Below are positions 41,168 to 50,140 of a stretch of DNA of 64,000 bases, piece after piece (position 1 is the stretch's first letter; each line of letters opens with the position of its first letter). The notes beneath the pieces are model-generated. The model was given only the letters and a program-made list of their open reading frames with translations, did no database searches and was not told the origin of the DNA. The position numbers and the translations under genes are program-made. Source of the stretch: Hymenobacter nivis (GTDB taxonomy: Bacteria; Bacteroidota; Bacteroidia; Cytophagales; Hymenobacteraceae); the NCBI RefSeq assembly GCF_003149515.1, contig NZ_CP029145.1:2852001-2916000 (forward strand). Direction: 5' to 3'.

Positions 41168-41326
41168 TGTAAAGAGTTGAAAAAAGAGGGTGGTGAATTT
41201 AAAAAATAGGCCCCTACGGCAAGAAAGCGAAACTCAGCTCCCAAAAGTTCAGGAAAACTGCGCGTCGCTTACTTCGTGTGGAGCTTGCCCATAGCGGGTG
41301 AGCCGACAGGACTTGTAAATAATGTG

Positions 41327-41398
<72 letters not shown>

Positions 41399-41415
41399 TT
41401 ATTCTGTTTGAAATG

Positions 41416-41488
41416 AGCGGGAGACGAGGTTCGAACCCGCGACCTGCAGCTTGGAAGGCTGCCGCTCTACCAACTGAGCTACTCCCGC
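41416..41488 (-). tRNA. tRNA-Gly (TCC)
   Basis: 73 bases. Acceptor arms GCGGGAG and CTCCCGC, D-arm GCTCAGTTGGTAGAGC, anticodon stem GCAGC/GCTGC with loop CTTCCAA (anticodon TCC). Confidence 0.95.
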
Positions 41489-41513
41489 AGGTGGCATTCA
41501 ATAATTATAAATG

Positions 41514-41593
41514 TGGGGGTAACAGGACTCGAACCTATGAACCCGAAGGAGGTGAGTTACAGTCACCCGCAATTGCCACTATGCGATACCCCC
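41514..41593 (-). tRNA. tRNA-Tyr (GTA)
   Basis: 80 bases with a long variable arm (CCTCCTTCGGG region), as expected for class II tRNA-Tyr. Acceptor arms GGGGGTA and TACCCCC with discriminator A; anticodon loop CTGTAAC gives GTA. It is the first gene of the tRNA-Tyr-Gly-Thr-tuf unit. Confidence 0.93.
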
Positions 41594-41680
41594 AAATTTG
41601 GCGCTGGCCGGCCGATTACCTGCAAGCATTCCCCTTGATTTACTAATTGCCGTAAAGCAGTAGTGTTTCATAAGGAAGCG

Positions 41681-41710
41681 CAAAATTACGGTTTTTCTTT
41701 TACGGGGCAA
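41681..41710 (-). promoter_or_regulatory. promoter of the tRNA-Tyr-Gly-Thr-tuf unit
   Basis: TAATTTTG (41681-41688) and TTG (41708-41710) with a 19-base spacer on the minus strand, continuing GCGCTTCC; about 88 bases before tRNA-Tyr. Confidence 0.72.
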
Positions 41711-41762
41711 GGGGTACGCACAAAAAAATGGTTCTTTTTTCAGCTCTGCTGGGCAACTCCTT

Positions 41763-44348
41763 CTACATCAAATTATAAAATGCTTTGAGCCGTTGGTCAG
41801 TTTCCTGCTCGCGGATGCGCTGGAGGGTGGCTTTGAGCGCGGGGGTACTGGGTAGCAGCAGCGCTAAGCCCTTGTAGGCCCCCAGCCGCACGTCGTAGCG
41901 GGGGGCGCGGCGGGCGTATTCTTCGAGTAGTTGCTGGCCTTTGTCGCGCTCGACTGGCGGGATGTTGGCCATGAGGGCCCCGAAAGCTTGCAGGTAGCGG
42001 TAGAGGTCGCTCTCGGGCACGTCGGGCAGGCGGCGCAAGAACCACGCGTACTGGTTGAGGGCCCCATTTTGCGCGTAGTAGTCGGCCAGGGCCAGTACCA
42101 GCACATTGCTGGCCGTGTTGTCGAGAGCAGCCACTTGGGCCTGGATGCCACTGCCGGAGATTTTAGCAACAGCCGCTAAGGCCGCTGCGGCCACGGTGTA
42201 CGAACTATCATTGAGGGCAGCCAAGAAGGTGGCACGGTACGCATTGTCTGGGAAACTGGCCAGCGTGGCCAACGCCTGGGCGCGCACCTGGGGATTGGGG
42301 TCGGTGGTGGCCACGCGCAGCACGGCTTGGCGCACAGCGCTGCCCTCGGGGCCCCGGTAGCGGCTCAGGTGCTCAAGGGCCGTGCGGCGGATGGCCCAGA
42401 ACTTATCGTCCAAGGCATTCCGAAATAGGGCGCTGATGGACAAGTCGCCGGTTTTGTTTTGAAGTAGCTCCAGCACTTCGGCCCGCTGCAAGTAGCCGCG
42501 GGCGTGGTCGAATTGAAAAATTAACTCCTCGGGGGTGCGGTCTTCGTCGATTTGGGCCAGCAACTGGCCTTCGCTGTCGAACTTGACCAAGCTGGGCCGT
42601 TCCGCGGTGGGGAACGAAAAGGTTTGGTCAGCTTTGCTGACGGTAATGCGGTAATCGGTTGGCCGGTCTTTTTGCCACACCGTCACGGTCACCGGCAGGC
42701 GGTACACGGGCTGGTAGACGGTATCCTGGGTTTGCTGCACGCGCAGGGCCATAGCCCCACCGGCGTAGCTGTGGCTGATGCGCAGCTCGGGGTGCCCGCG
42801 CTTCAGGAACCACTGGTCGAAAAACCACATGAGGTCTTCGCCGGTGGTTTCTTCAAAAGCCGTGCGCAGCTTGGATATCTCCACCGCCGACTGCTTGTTC
42901 TGGGTCAGGTAGCGGTTGAGGGCCCCGAAGAAGGCGTCGTCGCCCACATACTTGCGCAGCATGTGCAGCACCCGGCCGCCCTTGGCGTAGGAGTGGCGGT
43001 CGAACATGTCTTCCCGCTCGTTGTAATGGTAGCGAATCAGCGGCTCGCGCTTGCCCTGGGCTTCGTCGAGGTAGCTGGCCAGCTTGGTTTCCTGCACCAA
43101 TGCAGCTTCGTCGGGGCCGTACTTGCGCTCGGCCCAGAGGTACTCGCCATAGTCGGCAAAGGCCTCGTTCAGGGGCAGGTTACTCCAGCTCTTGCAGGTC
43201 ACGTAGTTGCCAAACCAGTGATGCACCAGCTCGTGGGCAATAATGGACTCGTTGCCGGCGTACGTAGCGTCGAGCAGCTCGCGGCGCGTCACCTGCATGT
43301 TGGTGCCGTGCGTCACAGCCGTGGTATTTTCCATGGCCCCGCTCACGTAGTCGCGCACCGCCACTTGGGCATACTTATCCCACGGGTAATCCACGCCCAG
43401 TTTTTTCGAGAAAAACTCCAGCATCTCGGGCGTGTGGCCGAACACGGCTTTAGCAGTGCTGGCGTACGGCGGCTCCACGTAATACTCCACCGCTTTGCCG
43501 CGCCACACGTCGCTCACCACGGCGTAGTCGCCCACCACAATCGTGGTCAGGTAAGGCGGCTGGGGCTGGCTTTGGCGCCACGAGTCGGTGCGGGTGCCGT
43601 CGGAGTTATTTTTGGAGGAAATGAGCGAGCCGTTGGACAGCGTTTTGAACTGATTTTCCACCGTCAGGCTGATTTCCTGCGTCATGCGCTGGTTGGGCCG
43701 GTCGATGGTTGGGAACCAACACGAGTTCGATTCCGTCTCGCCCTGGGTCCAGATCTGGCGCGGCTTGTTTTTTTCCAGGCCCAGCGGGTTAATGAAGTAC
43801 AGGCCTTTAGCAGCCGTGATGGCTACCGAGCCGCCGGCGGGCAGCTCATTGGGCTTAGCCACGTATACAATGCGTACTTGGTAGGCCTCGGTGCGTGAAT
43901 AAGGACGGTCAAGGGTGAGGGTGAGTTGGCGCTTGTCGTAGGTGTACACCAGCGGTTTCACCTTGCGCTCGCCCACCAGCTCCACTTTTTGCACGTCGAA
44001 GCCTTTGGCGTCAAGCACTACCTGGCTCTGCGGGTAAAAGTGCGAACGCAGCGTGAGAATGGCCGTACCGAGCAGGTACTGCTTTTGGTAATCGAAGCGT
44101 GCGTCGAGCTTGGTGTTTGTGACCTCGGTGAGGATGGTAGCGGCCGGCCGCAACGGGCCTTCCGACGGCAGCCACGACGGCACCACCAGCGGCGCCGCGG
44201 CGGGGGGCCCGGCAGCAACCGCGGCGCCCTTGTGGCGCTGTGCCGCGTGGCTGGCCGGCCCCAGGGCACCAGGCCGCGCCTTTTGTGCCCAACCCCCTAG
44301 CGGACTGGCGAGTAGTAGCCCGCAAAGGCCCATTAACAAGTAATTCAT
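41763..44348 (-). CDS. secreted M1-family zinc aminopeptidase
   Basis: 861 residues from MNYLLMGLCGLLLASPLGGWAQ, a Sec signal peptide; an upstream in-frame ATG overlaps the divergent promoter region and is not preferred. The N-terminal beta domain leads to the substrate-binding motif GAMEN at about 337-341 and the zinc site HELVHHWFGNYVT at about 372, with the third ligand Glu in SNLPLNEAFADYGEYLW 18 residues on. The C-terminal third carries HEAT-like helical repeats (NPQVRAQALATLASFPDN). It probably removes N-terminal residues from peptides in the periplasm or outside. Confidence 0.92.
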   Translation of the reverse strand: MNYLLMGLCGLLLASPLGGWAQKARPGALGPASHAAQRHKGAAVAAGPPAAAPLVVPSWLPSEGPLRPAATILTEVTNTKLDARFDYQKQYLLGTAILTLRSHFYPQSQVVLDAKGFDVQKVELVGERKVKPLVYTYDKRQLTLTLDRPYSRTEAYQVRIVYVAKPNELPAGGSVAITAAKGLYFINPLGLEKNKPRQIWTQGETESNSCWFPTIDRPNQRMTQEISLTVENQFKTLSNGSLISSKNNSDGTRTDSWRQSQPQPPYLTTIVVGDYAVVSDVWRGKAVEYYVEPPYASTAKAVFGHTPEMLEFFSKKLGVDYPWDKYAQVAVRDYVSGAMENTTAVTHGTNMQVTRRELLDATYAGNESIIAHELVHHWFGNYVTCKSWSNLPLNEAFADYGEYLWAERKYGPDEAALVQETKLASYLDEAQGKREPLIRYHYNEREDMFDRHSYAKGGRVLHMLRKYVGDDAFFGALNRYLTQNKQSAVEISKLRTAFEETTGEDLMWFFDQWFLKRGHPELRISHSYAGGAMALRVQQTQDTVYQPVYRLPVTVTVWQKDRPTDYRITVSKADQTFSFPTAERPSLVKFDSEGQLLAQIDEDRTPEELIFQFDHARGYLQRAEVLELLQNKTGDLSISALFRNALDDKFWAIRRTALEHLSRYRGPEGSAVRQAVLRVATTDPNPQVRAQALATLASFPDNAYRATFLAALNDSSYTVAAAALAAVAKISGSGIQAQVAALDNTASNVLVLALADYYAQNGALNQYAWFLRRLPDVPESDLYRYLQAFGALMANIPPVERDKGQQLLEEYARRAPRYDVRLGAYKGLALLLPSTPALKATLQRIREQETDQRLKAFYNLM

Positions 44349-44445
44349 AGCAGTGATAAGGGACGAAAAATCGCTGGAATTTCCGAAATAATTTGGGAAT
44401 AGGGCTACCTTTAACCCCACTCCTGCCCCACCCGCTCCGTTCCTC

Positions 44446-44949
44446 ATGCTTCAAATCAGCACCGGCCCCGACCGTTTTTGGGAGGTCGACTACCGCGCCA
44501 CCGACGACCTGCGCCTCAATGGCCAAGCTTTTACCTGGGACGTGGCCACTGGGGCCCCCGGCCATTTTCAAGTTTTGCACAGCGGCCGGTCGTACGACGC
44601 GGAAGTGGTGAGCGCCGACTACGCCACTAAGCAGTTCGTATTGAAAATCAACGGCCAGCGCATCGAGCTACGGGCCAAAGACCGGTTCGACCAGCTGCTG
44701 GAGCGCCTGGGCCTAAGCAACGCTGCCGCCGTGCAGGTCAACGAGCTGAAGGCCCCCATGCCGGGGCTTATCGTGGACGTGCGGGTGCAGCCTGGCCAGG
44801 CCGTGCAGAAGGGCGACCCGCTGCTGGTGCTGGAAGCCATGAAGATGGAAAATATTCTCAAGGCCCCGGCCGACGGCACGGTGAGCGCCATCAAGGTGGG
44901 CCTGCGCGACAACGTGCAGAAAGGGCAGCTATTAGTGCAGTTCGGCTAG
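44446..44949 (+). CDS. biotin carboxyl carrier subunit of an acyl-CoA carboxylase
   Basis: 167 residues. The C-terminal biotinyl/lipoyl domain (about 95-167) contains [45 protein letters not shown], with Lys133 in the AMKM motif as the biotin site. The N-terminal part ([24 protein letters not shown]) resembles the leading domain of biotin subunits of acetyl/propionyl-CoA carboxylases. The carboxylase and transferase subunits are not in this window. It is divergent from the M1 aminopeptidase and followed by pyrH. Confidence 0.86.
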   Translation: MLQISTGPDRFWEVDYRATDDLRLNGQAFTWDVATGAPGHFQVLHSGRSYDAEVVSADYATKQFVLKINGQRIELRAKDRFDQLLERLGLSNAAAVQVNELKAPMPGLIVDVRVQPGQAVQKGDPLLVLEAMKMENILKAPADGTVSAIKVGLRDNVQKGQLLVQFG

Positions 44950-45011
44950 GGCCCCGGGGGCCCAGCGCCGACATTTGTCATTTACCTTATTCTTTACCAA
45001 CGCTCCGCATT

Positions 45012-45815
45012 TTGAACTACCACCGTATTCTTCTCAAACTCAGCGGCGAAGCCCTGATGGGCCAGCAGCAGTACGGCATCGACGCTGAGCGGCTGATGCA
45101 GTACGCCTCCGAAATTAAGGACGTGGCTGCCACCGGCGTGCAAGTGGCCGTGGTGATTGGCGGCGGCAACATTTACCGGGGCGTGCAAGCCGAAGCGTTC
45201 GGCCTCGACCGTGTGCAGGGCGACTACATGGGCATGCTGGCCACGGTCATCAACTCAATGGCTTTGCAGAGCGCCCTCGAAAAGCTTGACGTGAGCACCC
45301 GGCTGCTTTCGGGCCTCACCATTCAGCGGGTGTGCGAACCCTATATCCGCCGCCGCGCGGTGCGCCACCTAGAGAAAGGCCGCGTGGTGATTTTTGGGGC
45401 CGGTATTGGCTCGCCATACTTCACCACCGACTCGGCCGCTTCGCTGCGGGCCATCGAGATTGAGGCCGACGTGGTGCTAAAAGGCACGCGCGTGGACGGC
45501 ATTTACTCGGCCGATCCGGAGAAGAACCCCGATGCCGTGCGCTTCCCGGCCATCACCTTCGACGAGGTGATTGCCAAAAACCTGAACGTGATGGACATGA
45601 CGGCCTTCACGTTGTGCAAGGAGAACAACCTGCCCATCATCGTTTTCGACATGAATACCCCCGGCAACTTGGCGCGCCTGCTCAACGGCGAGCCCATGGG
45701 CACCTTGGTGAGTATGAACGGTACCGCCGCGACCCGCCACAACAAGCCGCCGGTGCTCGACGCCAAGCACAGCGCCTTGCAGCCCGCGGTAGGGCCCCAG
45801 CCGGAGCAAGCCTAA
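45012..45815 (+). CDS. pyrH: uridylate kinase
   Basis: Phosphorylates UMP to UDP; hexameric amino-acid-kinase fold. 267 residues starting at a TTG codon ([17 protein letters not shown]); no ATG fits upstream. [75 protein letters not shown] and [23 protein letters not shown] are diagnostic. About 25 extra residues follow the usual end ([15 protein letters not shown]). It is paired with frr, as in most bacteria. Confidence 0.96.
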   Translation: MNYHRILLKLSGEALMGQQQYGIDAERLMQYASEIKDVAATGVQVAVVIGGGNIYRGVQAEAFGLDRVQGDYMGMLATVINSMALQSALEKLDVSTRLLSGLTIQRVCEPYIRRRAVRHLEKGRVVIFGAGIGSPYFTTDSAASLRAIEIEADVVLKGTRVDGIYSADPEKNPDAVRFPAITFDEVIAKNLNVMDMTAFTLCKENNLPIIVFDMNTPGNLARLLNGEPMGTLVSMNGTAATRHNKPPVLDAKHSALQPAVGPQPEQA

Positions 45816-45830
45816 TTTCTGGTTTCCGCC

Positions 45831-45868
45831 GGCCGTCGTTAGTTTGTGCTGAAAAACTAACGACGGCC
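45831..45868. repeat. 15-bp perfect hairpin in the pyrH-frr spacer
   Basis: GGCCGTCGTTAGTTT (45831-45845) pairs with 45854-45868 around an 8-base loop. No T-run follows on the plus strand, so it is not an ordinary terminator. It may stabilise the pyrH mRNA end or be a REP-like element. Confidence 0.6.
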
Positions 45869-45910
45869 AGCAGCCGACAGACTGCCAACAACCGATAATT
45901 TTAAATTACA

Positions 45911-46474
45911 ATGGACGAAGAAATTCAGTTCTACCTCGACGATGCGGTAGAGTCGATGGGCAAGGCCCTGGCCCACGTGGGCGTCGAAATGGGCCGCATC
46001 CGGGCCGGCAAAGCCTCGCCGGCCATGCTCGAAGGCCTCAAGGTAGATTATTACGGCACCCCCACGCCTATTGACCAGGTGGCCAATATTTCGGCCCCCG
46101 ATGCCCGCTCGCTGCTCATCAAGCCGTGGGAAAAAAATATGGTGAGCGAGGTAGCCAAAGCCATCAAAGCCAGCGATTTGGGCCTGAACCCCGTATCGGA
46201 CGCTGACGGGGTGCGGCTCAACATCCCGGCCATGACCGAGGAGCGCCGCCGCGATTTGGTGAAGCAGGCCAAAAATGAGTCGGAAGCCGGTAAAATCCGA
46301 ATGCGCGGCATCCGCAAGGACGTGAACGAGGCCCTGCGGAAGCTGCTGAAAGACGGCGCTTCGGAAGACGCCATTAAAAGCGCCGAGGAGAAAGTGCAAA
46401 AAGCTACCGACAGCTACATCATGGAAGTAGAGAAGTCGCTGAGCAAGAAGGAGTCGGAAATTATGACTATCTGA
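45911..46474 (+). CDS. frr: ribosome recycling factor
   Basis: Splits post-termination ribosomes with EF-G. 187 residues: MDEEIQFYLDDAVESMGKALAHVGVEMGRIRAGKASPAMLEGLKVDYYGTPTPIDQVANI, then TEERRRDLVKQAKNESEAGKIRMRGIRKDVNEALRKL and the C-terminal helix of the three-helix bundle. Confidence 0.97.
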   Translation: MDEEIQFYLDDAVESMGKALAHVGVEMGRIRAGKASPAMLEGLKVDYYGTPTPIDQVANISAPDARSLLIKPWEKNMVSEVAKAIKASDLGLNPVSDADGVRLNIPAMTEERRRDLVKQAKNESEAGKIRMRGIRKDVNEALRKLLKDGASEDAIKSAEEKVQKATDSYIMEVEKSLSKKESEIMTI

Positions 46475-46485
46475 GGTATTTTTCT

Positions 46486-46535
46486 GCCACCAAAAAAGCC
46501 CCAGCTACTGCGCGCAGCCGGGGCTTTTTGGTGGG
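46486..46535. terminator. terminator between convergent frr and nadD
   Basis: Long stem: CCACCAAAAAAGCCCC on the left pairs with GGGGCTTTTTGGTGG on the right. A and T runs on both sides allow bidirectional use. Confidence 0.88.
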
Positions 46536-46574
46536 AATTGAGGGCCCCGGTTACCGTTGTATTAATTCGCTAAC

Positions 46575-47153
46575 TCAAGCTTGAAAATCGATGGTTGCCA
46601 AGGCTGCTTCTACTGCGGGCGGCACCAAGTAGCGGATGCTGTAACCGGCCCGCAGGCATTCCCGGATGTAGGTACCCGAAATATCCAGCAGCGGCGCTTC
46701 CAGCAGCTGCACGCGGGGGAACGCCGCTAAATGAGGCGCGGGGGCCCCGGGCCGGGGATACACATAGGTATCGGTTTCGGCCAGCAGGCGGTGGGCATTG
46801 TGCCACTGCGGCACGCCCGGCAGATTGTCGGCGCCCATCAGCAGCACGAATTCGGTACCGGGGTGGCGCAGGCGCAGGGCGTCGAGCGTGGCAACAGTGT
46901 AGCTGGGCCGCGGCAGTTCAAACTCGATGGCTTCGGCCCGCAGGTGCGGGTTGCCAGCTACAGCCAGCTCAACCCAGCGCAGGCGCTCGGCCTCGGGCAG
47001 CAAGCCGCCGGCGGCTTTGAAAGGGTTGTGGGGCGTGACGACCAGCCAAACCTCGTCCAAATCGGTGCGGGTGGCAAAATACTCAGCCAGAATGAGGTGG
47101 CCGGTATGCACGGGATTGAACGAGCCGAAGAGCAAGCCCACGCGGCGGCTCAT
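46575..47153 (-). CDS. nadD: nicotinate-nucleotide adenylyltransferase
   Basis: Makes deamido-NAD from NaMN and ATP. 192 residues with the nucleotidyltransferase motif GLLFGSFNPVHTGHLILAEYF and, near the end, LLDISGTYIRECLRAGYSIRYLVPPAV (the ISxTxIR motif). Its start overlaps the gmk stop by four bases. pnuC at 50946-51620 also belongs to pyridine nucleotide supply. Confidence 0.95.
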   Translation of the reverse strand: MSRRVGLLFGSFNPVHTGHLILAEYFATRTDLDEVWLVVTPHNPFKAAGGLLPEAERLRWVELAVAGNPHLRAEAIEFELPRPSYTVATLDALRLRHPGTEFVLLMGADNLPGVPQWHNAHRLLAETDTYVYPRPGAPAPHLAAFPRVQLLEAPLLDISGTYIRECLRAGYSIRYLVPPAVEAALATIDFQA

Positions 47154-47734
47154 ACGGCGTCGGTCGCGGCCTGGGTGAAGTCGCGCACGAGTTTCTCGGC
47201 TTCGGCCGATGCCTGGTCCAAGTCGTCGTTGACCACCGTCACGTCGAAACGGTCCTCGAAGGCCAGCTCGAACGCGGCTTTGTAGAGGCGTGAGGAAATA
47301 CTGGACTGCGAATCGGTAGCGCGGGCTTGCAGCCGCTCGCCCAGCGCTTCGATGGACGGCGGCCGCACAAAAACGGCCAGGGCCCTATCCTTGTAAAACT
47401 CCTTGATACTGAGGCCACCCTTTACGTCAACGTCGAGAATAGCGTGCTGGCCGTTGGCCCAGATGCGTTCGATTTCAGACTTGAGGGTGCCGTAAAAGGC
47501 ACCCTCATACACTTCTTCCCACTCCACGAACTCGTCGTGGCGAATCTTCTCCTGAAAATCCTGGGCCGTGATGAAGTGGTAGTCCTTGCCGTTGACTTCG
47601 GAACGGCCGCGGCGGTCGCGGGTACAGGCCGAGATGGAAAAACTAAGCCCGGGCACCCGCTGCATGAGCCGGTGCACGATGGTGGTTTTGCCAGCCCCGG
47701 AAGGTGCCGAAAAAACGATAATTTTGCCTTGCAT
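47150..47734 (-). CDS. gmk: guanylate kinase
   Basis: Phosphorylates GMP to GDP. 194 residues with P-loop VFSAPSGAGKTTI, the GMP-binding segments ISACTRDRRGRSEVNGKDYHFI and YEGAFYGTLKSEIE, and ILDVDVKGGLSIKE. It is translationally coupled to nadD. Confidence 0.96.
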   Translation of the reverse strand: MQGKIIVFSAPSGAGKTTIVHRLMQRVPGLSFSISACTRDRRGRSEVNGKDYHFITAQDFQEKIRHDEFVEWEEVYEGAFYGTLKSEIERIWANGQHAILDVDVKGGLSIKEFYKDRALAVFVRPPSIEALGERLQARATDSQSSISSRLYKAAFELAFEDRFDVTVVNDDLDQASAEAEKLVRDFTQAATDAV

Positions 47735-47753
47735 CGCGCAAAGCTAGGGGCTT

Positions 47754-48050
47754 TTACGCCATTTCGGCGTGCACGCGGGCCATGATGGACTGGGGCAGCC
47801 CGGCCGGCGTGGACTTGCGGCCAATGCGCGAATTCAGGAATTCGATGAAGACGTGCTGCTTGCCGATGCCGTCGAAGCAAGGCGAGCAGTCGGTGCCATG
47901 GTCGTAGAGGTAGTCCTCGTCTTCGGCCGTAATGGCTTGGCCTTCGGCCAGTTGTTCCAGAACAGTGTTCACGCGTTCGCAGTCGGGGCCGCCATCGAGT
48001 AGTGAAGCGGGGACCGACGTATTGGTGGAAGTAGTAGCGACTGAGTTCAT
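47754..48050 (-). CDS. putative zinc-binding anti-sigma factor
   Basis: 98 residues. It contains HGTDCSPC, the HxxxCxxC pattern of ZAS-type anti-sigma factors, preceded by CERVNTVLEQLAEGQAITAEDEDYLYDH. No membrane segment is seen, so it would be soluble. It lies 51 bases after the ECF sigma gene on the same strand, which supports the role; binding to that sigma is inferred. Confidence 0.68.
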   Translation of the reverse strand: MNSVATTSTNTSVPASLLDGGPDCERVNTVLEQLAEGQAITAEDEDYLYDHGTDCSPCFDGIGKQHVFIEFLNSRIGRKSTPAGLPQSIMARVHAEMA

Positions 48051-48101
48051 AACGAAAAATGTGGAGAGCTGGGGATAAGAAGATAGTTGCTAGTTGGGAA
48101 G

Positions 48102-48746
48102 CTAATCATTCTCATCGTCGGGAAGTTCCGCCGTAGCACGCAATTCGTCGTGGCCATAGCCCATTGATTGGGCGTACCGCTCCAGTTTATCCTTGAGGAA
48201 GTTACGGGCCCGGTGCAAGCGCGAGCGTACCGTACCAATCGGAATATCAAGCACTTTGGCCATTTCCTCATAGGTAAATCCCTCCAGGTCACAGAGGATA
48301 ATGACGGTGCGAAAATCGACAGGCAAAGAATTAAGGGCCCCGGCCACTTCGTCGCCAATTAAGTCGCGCGCCGATTGCTGACGCAGGTCAGACGACGAGG
48401 CACCCACTTCGCCTTCGGCCTCCACGTCGTCGGGGTTGTAGTAGCCTTCAATTTCGCTGTAGTCGACCTTGGCGGGCTGCTTGCTTTTCTTCCGAAAGTC
48501 GTTGATGAACGAGTTTTTGAGGATGCGGAACAGCCAAGCCTTGGCGTTGGTGCCGGGCTCGAAATACTCAAAAAACCGGTAGGCTTTGAGGTAGGTCTCC
48601 TGCACGAGGTCGTTGGCGTCGTCCTCGTCCAGCGTGAGGCGGTAGGCAAAGTTGTAGAGCGGATCGATGATGGGCATCAACTCGGCTTGAAAGCGCCGGT
48701 CTTTTTCTTCTTTGCTCAGTTTAACCCGTTCGGGAGAATCGCTCAT
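48102..48746 (-). CDS. ECF-type RNA polymerase sigma factor
   Basis: 214 residues. Region 2 is IDPLYNFAYRLTLDEDDANDLVQETYLKAYRFFEYFEPGTNAKAWLFRILKNSFINDFRKK; region 4 is ALNSLPVDFRTVIILCDLEGFTYEEMAKVLDIPIGTVRSRLHRARNFLKDKL. A polar linker joins them and a short acidic tail follows. No region 1 or 3. The downstream HxxxCxxC protein is its likely regulator. Confidence 0.9.
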   Translation of the reverse strand: MSDSPERVKLSKEEKDRRFQAELMPIIDPLYNFAYRLTLDEDDANDLVQETYLKAYRFFEYFEPGTNAKAWLFRILKNSFINDFRKKSKQPAKVDYSEIEGYYNPDDVEAEGEVGASSSDLRQQSARDLIGDEVAGALNSLPVDFRTVIILCDLEGFTYEEMAKVLDIPIGTVRSRLHRARNFLKDKLERYAQSMGYGHDELRATAELPDDEND

Positions 48747-49096
48747 GATAATGGGGCAGAGAATATAATAGGGTGTAACCTACAAAAGGGCAAGCGCAAG
48801 AAACCAAGGTCCTTGCATAAGCAACAACGGGCGTTAAAGTTGCGGCTGGGCTGCCCGTGGCAAGCAATGCAGGCCGCCACCCAACACAGGCGCATGGTAA
48901 CGCAAGTGCGGACCCAGCGGTACACTGGCACATAACATTACGCCAAACCCCAACACAAGCTGGCAGATGTACGGAGGGTAACGGGCCCCGGGTTTCACCA
49001 CTAAGCGGGATCCCTGGGCTTTTGCACCTGGCGTAGCCCCGGCGCTGGGCAGCGGCCAAAGCCGGCGAAGCGTGCGGCAGGGAGCTTGGCTGAGCA
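48747..49096. other. 350-base region without a supported gene
   Basis: Lies between the sigma factor start and the end of the family 9 glycosyltransferase gene. Moderately GC-rich, no tRNA fold, no convincing TAnnTTTG promoter and no reading frame with coding character. It presumably contains the sigma-factor promoter in a form I cannot identify. Confidence 0.4.
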
Positions 49097-50140
49097 TCAT
49101 CGCTCGCCCAAAAAAACGGGCTGCCACGCCTGCACGCGCGCCGCCACGGCGGCGGCCGCCAGGGCCCGAATGCAGGTGCAAGCCGCGGGCTGGGCGCGGC
49201 AGTCCTGGCAATTGGGCCGGCCGAAGACGAGGTATTCGGCCCGGGGCCCTAGGGGCCCCCAGCGGCCGGGGTGCATGGGCCGGATGGGCGGGTACAGCCC
49301 CAGGGCGTGGCGGCCCAGCGCGGCGACCAGGTGCAGGGGCCCCGTGCTGCCCGCTACGATGCCATCGGCGGCCGCCAGGAAGGCCAGGAACTGCGGCATA
49401 GCCAGTTGGCCAGTAAGGTTGGCGGCCAGGTAGAGCGCGTTGGCGACCAGCCAGCCAGCCAGCTCGGCGCCCTCGGCGGCGGTGCCGGTGACGAACACGC
49501 GGTGGCCGGCGGCGTGCAGGAGCTGCGCCAGGTGGCCAAAATTATCCAGGCCCCACTCGCGGGCGCTGCCCCGGCTGCGGGGGTGCAGTACCACATTGAG
49601 CTGGCCGGGGCGGCGCTGGGCCAGCAGCAGCTGCCACGGAGGCCCCAGCGGCTCGGGAGCCCGCAGGCGCACCAGGTCGGCCACGGCAGGGAGGGGCAGG
49701 GTTTCGGCGCTGCCCAGGGGCTTGAGGAGCTGGAGGTTGAGCTGGGCTTCGTGCAGGGGCGAGTGGCGGCGGCTGAGAGCCACCAGGCGGTTACAATTCA
49801 GCCAGTGCCACCAGCGATTGCGGGTGCCGATGCGCACCGGAATGCCCGCCCGCCGTGCCAGGATGGCCAAGGCGCGGTTGGGGAATACGTGGATGATGGC
49901 CAGGGCCCCGTACGCCCGTAGGGCCCCCACTTGCGCGGCTACGGGCAGCGTTTGCAACGCGTCGAAGTCCAGCACTTCGTCGACCCACGGGCAGGCGGCA
50001 GCCACCGGCGCGGTATAGGCGCGGCCGATGAATACCACCCGGCACCCAGGAAACAGCTGCTTCAGGCGGCCGGCCACAGGCAGGGTCAGCACCACGTCGC
50101 CGATAGCGTCGGTGCGGGAAACGAGGAAGGTGGGGCTCAT
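49097..50140 (-). CDS. glycosyltransferase family 9 (heptosyltransferase-like)
   Basis: 347 residues from MSPTFLVSRTDAIGDVVLTLPVAGRLKQLFPGCRVVFIGR, the GT9 N-terminus; an earlier start would lie inside the upstream gene. The C-terminal donor-binding domain has VVLHPRSRGSAREWGLDNFGHLAQLLHAAGHRVFVTGTAAEGAEL and GIVAGSTGPLHLVAALGRHALGLYPPIRPM. Probably adds a sugar to lipopolysaccharide core. Its ATG overlaps the stop of the family 2 gene by four bases. Confidence 0.88.
   Translation of the reverse strand: MSPTFLVSRTDAIGDVVLTLPVAGRLKQLFPGCRVVFIGRAYTAPVAAACPWVDEVLDFDALQTLPVAAQVGALRAYGALAIIHVFPNRALAILARRAGIPVRIGTRNRWWHWLNCNRLVALSRRHSPLHEAQLNLQLLKPLGSAETLPLPAVADLVRLRAPEPLGPPWQLLLAQRRPGQLNVVLHPRSRGSAREWGLDNFGHLAQLLHAAGHRVFVTGTAAEGAELAGWLVANALYLAANLTGQLAMPQFLAFLAAADGIVAGSTGPLHLVAALGRHALGLYPPIRPMHPGRWGPLGPRAEYLVFGRPNCQDCRAQPAACTCIRALAAAAVAARVQAWQPVFLGER

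Noticed and set aside
42552..43898. Long plus-strand open frame (448 codons) opposite the M1 aminopeptidase
   Set aside because: It is the mirror of a well-supported gene with GAMEN and HExxH motifs; GC-rich coding DNA often leaves the opposite strand open. Its translation shows no family resemblance.
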